Shown: positions 28,699 to 33,780 of the stretch, in pieces
Position numbering within the stretch: position 1 is the first letter of the stretch
Layout: the number at the start of each line of letters is the position of its first letter
Assembly (NCBI GenBank): GCA_003507475.1
Contig: DNVQ01000031.1
Span: 48,171-81,950 of the forward strand
Origin: Candidatus Moraniibacteriota bacterium
GTDB taxonomy: Bacteria > Patescibacteriota > Minisyncoccia > Moranbacterales > UBA9337
DNA: 33,780 nucleotides
Reading direction: 5' to 3'
Made by a program: the position numbers and the translations under genes
Notes under the pieces: model-generated
The model's database searches: none
The model's input: the letters and a program-made list of their open reading frames with translations, nothing else
What the model was told of the DNA's origin: nothing

Positions 28699-28927
28699 TT
28701 ATCTATTTTCTGCTGGCGCTGTTATGTTTTTAGGTTCTGGATTCCATGTGATAGCTTTTACAGCCCACATTTGAGCAATTTGAGCTTCTGTGATTGCGAC
28801 TGAAAATAATCTCTGCATAAAGCTTTTTTATTCTATCTACGTCGCCATCTCCGCTTGGGTTAAACTTTAATCCAACTGCTTTTTCTCCATAAGTTAATTC
28901 TCTTGTGTCCATTGTTTCATCTACCAT
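28699..28927 (-). pseudogene. Frame-shifted Acb2/Tad1-like small protein
   Basis: The intact frame begins MVDETMDTRELTYGEKAVGL then KFNPSGDGDVDRIKKLYAEI and then goes out of frame. In the +1-shifted frame the next codons read SVAITEAQIAQMWAVKA, continuing to a TAA at 28699. The two parts are the known halves of a small phage protein type (FNPSG...ITEAQ...MWAVKA) that I associate, with moderate certainty, with the Acb2/Tad1 cyclic-nucleotide sponge superfamily. About 20 residues that usually join them are missing, so a small deletion of non-triplet length broke the gene near 28800-28812. A translated short product of 65 residues is possible but would lack the second helix. Confidence 0.6.
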
Positions 28928-28966
28928 ACTTTTTTACCTTAACCAACGCTATCGCTTTGGGTGGGG

Positions 28967-29533
28967 TTATTTTATTTCTCTTATTAATTCTGGTTGTTGA
29001 GTTAATTTAAGAGGTTGATCACTAACCATATAATCACCCTTCCATTCCACATAAGCTCCCTCGGTTGTAAAAAAGAATATTCCATCAACTGTGTCTCCGT
29101 ATGTTCCATCAACATCAGGGGCGCCAACTAAATATCCGTCACCTCCATAACAGCTTGGCGATGTGTTGTCGCCTCTTGCTGCATCAGTACATAATACCCC
29201 TCTATTATTTACAATATTCTCCATTGGCGTTAAATACGCTCTCAAGCTCACCGGCTGGCCTTTAACTGAATAAAATGCCATTACCTTCCCATAATTGATT
29301 AAATAGATATAAGTAATTTTGTCATTGGCATCAAACAATTTAGCTCTTTGAGCAATTGCTTTTCTAGCAGTAGAATTTTTTATATCCGGAGTTGGTACTG
29401 TTTTCACTAACTTCTTTTGAATTTCCTCCTGCTTCTTGCTTTCTGTCCCTTGAGTAGATTTCTCGATGTCGGAACATCCAGCTAAAAATAAAACTCCTAC
29501 CACCAAAACCAAACTTAATATTATTTTTTTCAT
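28967..29533 (-). CDS. Phage-encoded lipoprotein
   Basis: A 188-residue lipoprotein: a signal peptide with lipobox LFLAGC (C20), a Lys/Glu-rich linker (about 25-50), and a globular domain (KITYIYLINYGKVMAFYSVK, DGIFFFTTEGAYVEW). The domain resembles small lipoproteins found in other phages and plasmids but I know no assigned function. In a lysogen it would sit on the outer face of the cytoplasmic membrane (or in the periplasm), where superinfection exclusion proteins act. It starts 1 bp after the stop of the coiled-coil gene. Confidence 0.7.
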   Translation of the reverse strand: MKKIILSLVLVVGVLFLAGCSDIEKSTQGTESKKQEEIQKKLVKTVPTPDIKNSTARKAIAQRAKLFDANDKITYIYLINYGKVMAFYSVKGQPVSLRAYLTPMENIVNNRGVLCTDAARGDNTSPSCYGGDGYLVGAPDVDGTYGDTVDGIFFFTTEGAYVEWKGDYMVSDQPLKLTQQPELIREIK

Positions 29534-29534
29534 A

Positions 29535-29987
29535 TTATTTTTTTAACAACATTGTTGTTGCATCTATAAAATTAGGTAAAAGACCATTTTCAAATATATT
29601 TCTATTCGCCATTTTTGCTCTTGCGTTATAATCAGCTATCTGTTGAGTTAGATAATTTTCTAATCCTTGAGCGATTGAGTTAAGCCTTGAATATTCAGTT
29701 TTATCCTCAAAGGTCCAGTGCTCTCTATTCACTGCATCAAATTTAAATCTATCAATAGAATTTTCAGCTACAACCAATTTTGCTCTACTCGCTTCAATAT
29801 CTTCCTTTTGTTGCTTAAACCATTCATAGTTATAAATAGCATTTTCAGCTTCCAACGTTTTGTCGGTTATATCATAAGCCATCTGAATTTCTTTAGTGGC
29901 TACATGAGCTGGAAACAATAACACTTTTAGGCTTAAACCAAGGAGTGTAATTCCTAGCAATATTCCTATTGCAGTTAATATCTTCAT
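29535..29987 (-). CDS. Membrane-anchored coiled-coil protein
   Basis: A 150-residue protein with an N-terminal membrane helix (ILTAIGILLGITLLGLSLKV) and a long coiled coil (about 35-125; QQKEDIEASRAKLVVAENSI and LENYLTQQIADYNARAKMAN). Faintly LemA-like. It is immediately upstream of the lipoprotein gene, so the two products probably work together at the cell envelope. The pair has the layout of i-spanin/o-spanin but lies far from the lysis genes and the lipoprotein is too large. Confidence 0.6.
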   Translation of the reverse strand: MKILTAIGILLGITLLGLSLKVLLFPAHVATKEIQMAYDITDKTLEAENAIYNYEWFKQQKEDIEASRAKLVVAENSIDRFKFDAVNREHWTFEDKTEYSRLNSIAQGLENYLTQQIADYNARAKMANRNIFENGLLPNFIDATTMLLKK

Positions 29988-30015
29988 AATATTTTCCCTA
30001 TGGGAATTAAATTAA

Positions 30016-30339
30016 TTATTTTTTAGCTTTTTCCTTAGATTTTTTAAACACCACCTTAAACACCGGCTCGTAATCATTTCCAAATTCATCCGTAACCAAT
30101 TCAACCTTTCCTTTATCCATTAATTGAGCCATGGCTATATCACTCATCATTTCTTTTCTCATAGCAATTTCATTTCTAACTAAACTCATTTCCAATCCCA
30201 ACTCATTAGCTATTAAATCCTCAAATCCATTCATATCGTCCCTAGTTATCTTTTCGTGAAATACCTTTGCGCTAAACATGCCATCAATTATTTCTTTAGC
30301 CCTCATTTGATAATAAGGCTCTATTTTTTGCTTTTCCAT
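30016..30339 (-). CDS. Hypothetical early protein
   Basis: A 107-residue, mainly helical protein (YYQMRAKEIIDGMFSAKVFH, NEIAMRKEMMSDIAMAQLMD) with a beta-hairpin and basic tail (VFKVVFKKSKEKAKK). Not recognised. It overlaps the previous gene by 19 nt. Confidence 0.5.
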   Translation of the reverse strand: MEKQKIEPYYQMRAKEIIDGMFSAKVFHEKITRDDMNGFEDLIANELGLEMSLVRNEIAMRKEMMSDIAMAQLMDKGKVELVTDEFGNDYEPVFKVVFKKSKEKAKK

Positions 30340-30638
30340 TTTTTAATCTTTAAAAAATTAATTTTATCTTCTTTTTTATTTTCTTTATTCCTCCATAAAA
30401 TAGATTCAAGATCGCCTATAACAAAATCCAATTTAACCATTCTTTCAATTGCCTTACTACTATTAAACCCACCTTCATGAAATTTCTGATATCTTTTAAT
30501 CTCCCTCCTGTGTTGCTCATAATCACCGGGAATAAGAATTGGATGGCTATCAATAAAAATGTTTTTATGTAATTCATCTCTTTCCTTTTGTACCTTTATC
30601 TGTAAATCTGATAGATATTTAATGGTTTCTTCTTGCAT
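30321..30638 (-). CDS. Hypothetical early protein
   Basis: A 105-residue charged helical protein (LSDLQIKVQKERDELHKNIF, IERMVKLDFVIGDLESILW) ending in a very basic segment (DKINFLKIKKWKSKK). Not recognised. It starts 2 bp after the RusA-like gene in the early operon. Confidence 0.5.
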   Translation of the reverse strand: MQEETIKYLSDLQIKVQKERDELHKNIFIDSHPILIPGDYEQHRREIKRYQKFHEGGFNSSKAIERMVKLDFVIGDLESILWRNKENKKEDKINFLKIKKWKSKK

Positions 30639-30640
30639 AT

Positions 30641-31015
30641 TTATTCATTTATATAAATAATTATTTTATCGCTTGGCATTTTCCTTATTGCTCTTAAAGT
30701 CAAAGAGTCAATCACATCCCCATTATCATCCGTAAATATTCCAGCCTTTACAATTCCATCTAATATCGGTTTCACAAAAAGATTATCTGGGTCCCTTCTG
30801 TTACTCAATTTGAAATAAGCTTCAATCTTTATATCCACCGGCTTTTTTAATTCCTCTCCGAGCTTTTTCAATTCCGCTCTTGTATATTGGCTATAAAGGC
30901 AAGCTAGAAATAATGATTTCATTTCATCCCGAATAACCGATCGTACCGCCCAATGAATTGCCCTATTTGATTCATTCCAACTCGGGCATTTGTAATTATC
31001 AATTTCGATTTTCAT
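30641..31015 (-). CDS. rusA: RusA-family Holliday junction resolvase
   Basis: A 124-residue RusA-type nuclease that resolves four-way DNA junctions during phage recombination and packaging. The signature RRDPDNLFVKPILDGI (D75, D77, D86) and the downstream GIFTDDNGDVI (D96/D97) supply the metal-binding acidic residues of the family. Length is near the usual ~120 residues. It lies in the early operon between two unknown genes, with 3-bp spacing to its upstream neighbour. Confidence 0.88.
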   Translation of the reverse strand: MKIEIDNYKCPSWNESNRAIHWAVRSVIRDEMKSLFLACLYSQYTRAELKKLGEELKKPVDIKIEAYFKLSNRRDPDNLFVKPILDGIVKAGIFTDDNGDVIDSLTLRAIRKMPSDKIIIYINE

Positions 31016-31018
31016 TTT

Positions 31019-31372
31019 TTATATTGCTAATGTTTGAAGTCTTTCTTGCTCTCTTTTTTTTGCTAAATCTCGTTTGTACCATAAATCTTGCAAAGCACTG
31101 TATTTATCTTTGGCGTCTCGATAAGCTTCAACATTAGCCATCACAACTGCTCCAGTTGGATATTGTGGACTAAACCTAAATAATCCTTTGTTGTGGAGAT
31201 ATAATTCAAATCCGGTAATTTCTCTTCCATCAAATAATTCAGTTTTTTTATTCATGGATGACTCAAGTTCTTTTTCAAATTTATTAACTATTTCCAAATC
31301 TTCTTTATCTCTAATATCAAGACCTTTTTTAGTTGAGCTCATTACCCCGGGGTTTTGTTTATTGAATGCCAT
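31019..31372 (-). CDS. Hypothetical early protein
   Basis: A 117-residue charged protein with helical ends (KEDLEIVNKFEKELESSMNK, YKRDLAKKREQERLQ) and a central aromatic patch (GFELYLHNKGLFRFSPQYP). Start context AAAAATATGG. Not recognised. Confidence 0.5.
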   Translation of the reverse strand: MAFNKQNPGVMSSTKKGLDIRDKEDLEIVNKFEKELESSMNKKTELFDGREITGFELYLHNKGLFRFSPQYPTGAVVMANVEAYRDAKDKYSALQDLWYKRDLAKKREQERLQTLAI

Positions 31373-31383
31373 ATTTTTATTTT

Positions 31384-31617
31384 TTAAATTGAATTATTAT
31401 TTTTCCATTTTCTGACTTTTATTATTTCAGTATTTTTTAAATAAAAGTCATTATGTTTTTTGCACCATTTAGCTTTTTTAGCGATATGGAATTTTATTGT
31501 TTTCGCATAATTCCATTCTCCGCAAAAGGGGCATTTTAAATCTTCATAATCATAACCACCTATTTTTTCTATTCTTCTCTCAAAATCTTGGATTGTTTTT
31601 ATTTTTGAATTTGCCAT
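31384..31617 (-). CDS. Small zinc-finger protein
   Basis: About 77 residues from ATG 31617 (MANSKIKTIQD). The longer TTG-initiated form overlaps the upstream gene and is not preferred. CPFCGEW and KFHIAKKAKWCKKH give a C2-H-C/H zinc site. Many phages carry such small zinc proteins as DNA- or RNA-binding factors. Function unknown. Confidence 0.55.
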   Translation of the reverse strand: MANSKIKTIQDFERRIEKIGGYDYEDLKCPFCGEWNYAKTIKFHIAKKAKWCKKHNDFYLKNTEIIKVRKWKNNNSI

Positions 31618-31628
31618 AATTATAATTT

Positions 31629-32060
31629 CTAATTTCTCCAATTTTTTAATCTTTCCAAAACATCATTAGAAGTATGTCCATCCCACTCAGGAGCTTTTTC
31701 AAGAGTTTCTGCAAATTCACAATCATCCCATCGTTCAATTGGTAGGTGATAAGTTATCTGCTCTCCTTTCTCCATTCCAATTCCCAAAATAAACCATCTA
31801 TCCCAAACACTTCCGTCAGAATGTTTTTTTGATCGCCAAGGAAAGGTTTTACCAGCACCCATAACAAATAATCTTTTAGCAAAAAGACATGATATTATCC
31901 AAATCTCAATCCGGTGTTCATACAATTCCCCAAAAGTGTGATAACCGTCTGAAACATTCTCTGTTTTTTCTACATCAACTTCTAAATTAACGTTTTTATC
32001 TTTTTTTAGTTTAAATCCATAAGAGGCCACATCGCTTCGAGGTATTATTATTTTTTCCAT
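31629..32060 (-). CDS. Conserved phage protein of unknown function (WDGHT-type)
   Basis: A 143-residue protein with the segments DGYHTFGELYEHRIEIW, GSVWDRWFILGIG, QITYHLPIERWDD and EWDGHTSNDVLERLKNW. This combination is familiar from early regions of many phages, where the protein has no proven role. The conserved His/Trp/Asp clusters suggest a binding or catalytic site. The next gene starts just inside or after its stop. Confidence 0.6.
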   Translation of the reverse strand: MEKIIIPRSDVASYGFKLKKDKNVNLEVDVEKTENVSDGYHTFGELYEHRIEIWIISCLFAKRLFVMGAGKTFPWRSKKHSDGSVWDRWFILGIGMEKGEQITYHLPIERWDDCEFAETLEKAPEWDGHTSNDVLERLKNWRN

Positions 32061-32064
32061 ATTT

Positions 32065-32895
32065 TTATTTATTAGCGTTAGTTATAAATTTAAATAAAGT
32101 TTCCATTGAATATTCAGTTAACCATCCCTCTTTAATCCCTTTTTCAATCCTTTCAAAACCTGCTTCGAGCTGCTCTCTATCAAAAGGAATCAATGCCTTT
32201 GCTGGTCTCAAATTCCTATTAATGTAAGCTTGCCATTGAGCTACAGTCTTAAAGTTTGGCTTCACTGTTTCGGCCCATTCTCCAATTATTTCAATATGCT
32301 TTTGATTACTTTCCTTGCACCAAGTTACGAATTGAGCTAAATTCATTAATTGATGTTCACTGCAAAATCTTTTTCCTCTCATTGCTTCCTTTTTGCAACC
32401 ATCCTTAAAACAAGGATTTTTATAATTTGAAATGGGTGAAGTGGCGCTAGCCACAATATCTTTACTTTTACTAATAGATATATTACTTATCTGGTCATCA
32501 TTTGATGATACCTTTGTATCATTATTTGATGACACCGTATCATCATTTAATGACACCCTATAAGATACTAGGGGTAAAATTTCCCCCCTCATCTTTTTAG
32601 CTTTATCTCTAAAAATTCTTTGAATAAATCCGTTATTTTCTAACCTTGTCAAAGAATTTTGAACTGACCTTGCTTTTGTTTTTAATTTCTCATTATCTTT
32701 TTCACATGGAAAACAAACCCTTGCTAAATAAATATTAGAAGCTGAGCATCTTCCATCCTTCAAACTATGAAGCCAATAAATAACTCCATAAACTTTATGA
32801 TCTAATGGTTGCAATTTAGGGCTAAAAATAACCTGTCCGGGAATAATTAAAAAATCTGGGATTATGGTCATCTGTGTTGTTTTTTCTTTTTGCAT
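32065..32895 (-). CDS. Replication initiator, lambda-O-like, with internal iterons
   Basis: A 276-residue protein. The N-terminal 110 residues form a winged-helix layout (LDHKVYGVIYWLHSLKDGRC, ARSVQNSLTRLENNGFIQRI). A linker (SLNDDTVSSNNDTKVSSNDD, about 115-135) is encoded by three DNA repeats. A zinc-type knuckle (PCFKDGCKKEAM..FCSEHQ) and a helical C-terminus follow. DNA-binding head, repeat-encoded linker and C-terminal tail reproduce the lambda O gene, whose ori lies inside it. It should open the origin and load the host helicase. Confidence 0.65.
   Translation of the reverse strand: MQKEKTTQMTIIPDFLIIPGQVIFSPKLQPLDHKVYGVIYWLHSLKDGRCSASNIYLARVCFPCEKDNEKLKTKARSVQNSLTRLENNGFIQRIFRDKAKKMRGEILPLVSYRVSLNDDTVSSNNDTKVSSNDDQISNISISKSKDIVASATSPISNYKNPCFKDGCKKEAMRGKRFCSEHQLMNLAQFVTWCKESNQKHIEIIGEWAETVKPNFKTVAQWQAYINRNLRPAKALIPFDREQLEAGFERIEKGIKEGWLTEYSMETLFKFITNANK
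32493..32557. repeat. Iteron-like repeats, candidate phage origin
   Basis: Three near-copies of the 20-bp unit TATCATCATTTGATGACACC: 32493-32512, 32517-32536 and 32538-32557 (spacing 24 and 21 bp). The first holds a perfect palindrome, TCATCA-tt-TGATGA. A very AT-rich tract (about 32458-32490) lies alongside, as expected of an unwinding element. Confidence 0.65.
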
Positions 32896-32902
32896 ATTTA
32901 TT

Positions 32903-33607
32903 TTATAAATTCGCTAAATAATAACCCTCGTTATAAGTTACCCAAGGTTGAAAACCTCTTCGGCTAAACATTTCATGGGCAATTTTTATATTGTGTTTAT
33001 AATCAAACAATTCAGCTGGACATTCTTTTAACTTTCCTGGCGTTTCGTGATTTATTTGAGCTACACCGCAATCAACACTCCATGCTTTTTTTCTATCTTC
33101 CAACTTGCACATATCACTATATCTTTTTCCGTTTTCATCGTAGTAATAGCAATTCCAGTTTTGAGCTGTTGGATTCAAAGCACTTTCTGTTTTAAATACT
33201 GCTAATGCAATTTTTGAATTTTCCCTAAAAACATTTTTTGTTTCTTTTTCTATTTCTTGAGCAGTGGGAGGGATATTTTTATCATCGATAATTTCTCCCT
33301 CACCATTTAACTGCTCATCCAATGAAGCATGTGCCACAGGCGAACCCACAACACCGACATCATTTATTGCTATTAACTTTTCTCCCTTAATATCTATTTT
33401 GCGTATTTCGTAGAAAACAACCGTGTAAGAAATTCCGACTATCAGCATCAATGATCCTAATAAAAATCTTGATTTCATAAATTGTTTTATTTTTTCTTTT
33501 TTCCACTTTTTAAACTGGAGCTTTTTATTTTTTAGCCAGTTTTTTATTTTTAACATCATCTCTTTTTGGTCTGTATCACCCATAAGACGATTATTTTTTA
33601 TTTTCAT
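32903..33607 (-). CDS. Membrane-anchored lysozyme-like (SLT-type) protein
   Basis: A 234-residue protein: a very basic N-terminus, one transmembrane helix (LLGSLMLIVGISYTVVFYE, about residues 49-67), an acidic linker, and a C-terminal transglycosylase/lysozyme-like domain (FKTESALNPTAQN with probable catalytic E141, then DCGVAQIN at about 179-186 and a final AHEMFSRRGFQPWVTYN). It would cut or remodel peptidoglycan while tethered to the membrane. It is the first gene of the early operon, next to attR, so it acts early or in the lysogen rather than with the late lysis cassette. Confidence 0.7.
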   Translation of the reverse strand: MKIKNNRLMGDTDQKEMMLKIKNWLKNKKLQFKKWKKEKIKQFMKSRFLLGSLMLIVGISYTVVFYEIRKIDIKGEKLIAINDVGVVGSPVAHASLDEQLNGEGEIIDDKNIPPTAQEIEKETKNVFRENSKIALAVFKTESALNPTAQNWNCYYYDENGKRYSDMCKLEDRKKAWSVDCGVAQINHETPGKLKECPAELFDYKHNIKIAHEMFSRRGFQPWVTYNEGYYLANL

Positions 33608-33618
33608 TATTTTAGGGA

Positions 33619-33642
33619 AATTGATGCTTCACCCCATCAATT
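33619..33642 (-). promoter_or_regulatory. Leader hairpin of early operon
   Basis: AATTGATG/CATCAATT (33619-33626, 33635-33642) directly upstream of the ATG at 33607, with an 8-nt loop. It may shield the start. Confidence 0.5.
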
Positions 33643-33655
33643 CCTTTAAAATAAT

Positions 33656-33691
33656 AAAAAGCAGTGTATTTCTACACTGCTTATTTACAAA
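33656..33691 (-). terminator. Terminator upstream of early operon, with antiterminator target
   Basis: Minus-strand hairpin AAGCAGTGTA-GAAA-TACACTGCTT (33659-33682) with a GNRA loop and a U-tract (33656-33660). Its 5' arm plus flank (33674-33691) is complementary to the leader at 3076-3093. It would stop transcription arriving from beyond attR, or, in the circular phage, from the int side. Confidence 0.75.
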
Positions 33692-33742
33692 TTTAGCTAA
33701 AAATAGCTATTTTTATATTATTTTTATAAAACTGACCATTGA

Positions 33743-33770
33743 GAGTCGCGCAAGTCGGATTTTACGACAT
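33743..33770. other. attR, dif-like site
   Basis: GAGTCGCGCAA - GTCGGA - TTTTACGACAT, 11-6-11 like attL. The right arm is identical to attL and the left arm matches in 8 of 11; the central six bases differ at four positions. With attL it defines the prophage borders. The ten bases after it are host DNA. Confidence 0.7.
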
Positions 33771-33780
33771 AACACCCAAA

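Noticed and set aside
28967..29987. i-spanin/o-spanin call for the coiled-coil and lipoprotein pair
   Set aside because: The pair is in the early region, far from holin and lysin, and the 188-residue lipoprotein has a globular domain unlike o-spanins.
1..33780. Alternative genetic code (TGA recoded), known in some Patescibacteria
   Set aside because: Core domains translate cleanly with standard stops, and TGA is used as a real stop in ATGA overlaps.

Overview
The window is AT-rich, uses the standard genetic code and carries bacterial host DNA at the left end followed by what looks like one complete integrated phage. The first ~2.9 kb (plus strand) holds ordinary host genes: a NUDIX hydrolase, an IscU/NifU-type Fe-S scaffold, a COG2426-type membrane protein, a GNAT acetyltransferase and a two-gene zinc-ribbon operon. 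The TACAAAT-type intergenic repeats, low GC and phage gene repertoire fit a Candidate Phyla Radiation (Patescibacteria)-like or other uncultivated low-GC host, but nothing in the window proves the host lineage.

The phage lies between two dif-like 11-6-11 sites, attL at 2943-2970 and attR at 33743-33770 (about 30.8 kb). Nearly every phage gene is on the minus strand, so the genome reads from right to left. From attR: a membrane-anchored lysozyme-like protein, a replication initiator with iteron-like repeats inside its gene, a block of small early genes (RusA resolvase, zinc-binding microproteins, a lipoprotein, a broken Acb2/Tad1-like gene), TerS and TerL, ImmA-type peptidase plus a small membrane protein, a non-coding RNA locus, portal, an HNH endonuclease, scaffold, major capsid protein, two large internal-virion-type proteins, adaptor, beta-propeller/FnIII nozzle-like protein, tail spike/fibre, holin, a small membrane protein, a circularly permuted M23 peptidase, a second holin-like protein, an RNA-rich region, and a Xer-like integrase with a small HTH protein next to attL. 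With no tape measure, sheath or tube gene, a podovirus-like virion with an HK97/P22-type capsid is most likely. One plus-strand pair of small membrane proteins (16810-17387) with its own promoter and terminator sits inside the late region as a moron-like insertion.

The most unusual features are at the ends and in the RNA-rich gaps. A perfect consensus promoter (TTGACA-N17-TATAAT) next to attL points out of the prophage. In the circular excised genome it would read across attP into the early operon, through a terminator just inside attR. An 18-nt segment of its leader is complementary to the 5' arm of that terminator, so excision could both reconnect the promoter and supply an antiterminator. 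I found no CI-like repressor, which makes such an integration-dependent switch worth testing. Two loci (4572-4763 plus; 23048-23254 minus) have the full layout of non-coding RNA genes: promoter, long nested stems and intrinsic terminator. Most phage genes start at an A-rich AAAAATATG context without a Shine-Dalgarno sequence, unlike some host-type and zinc-microprotein genes that have strong ones.
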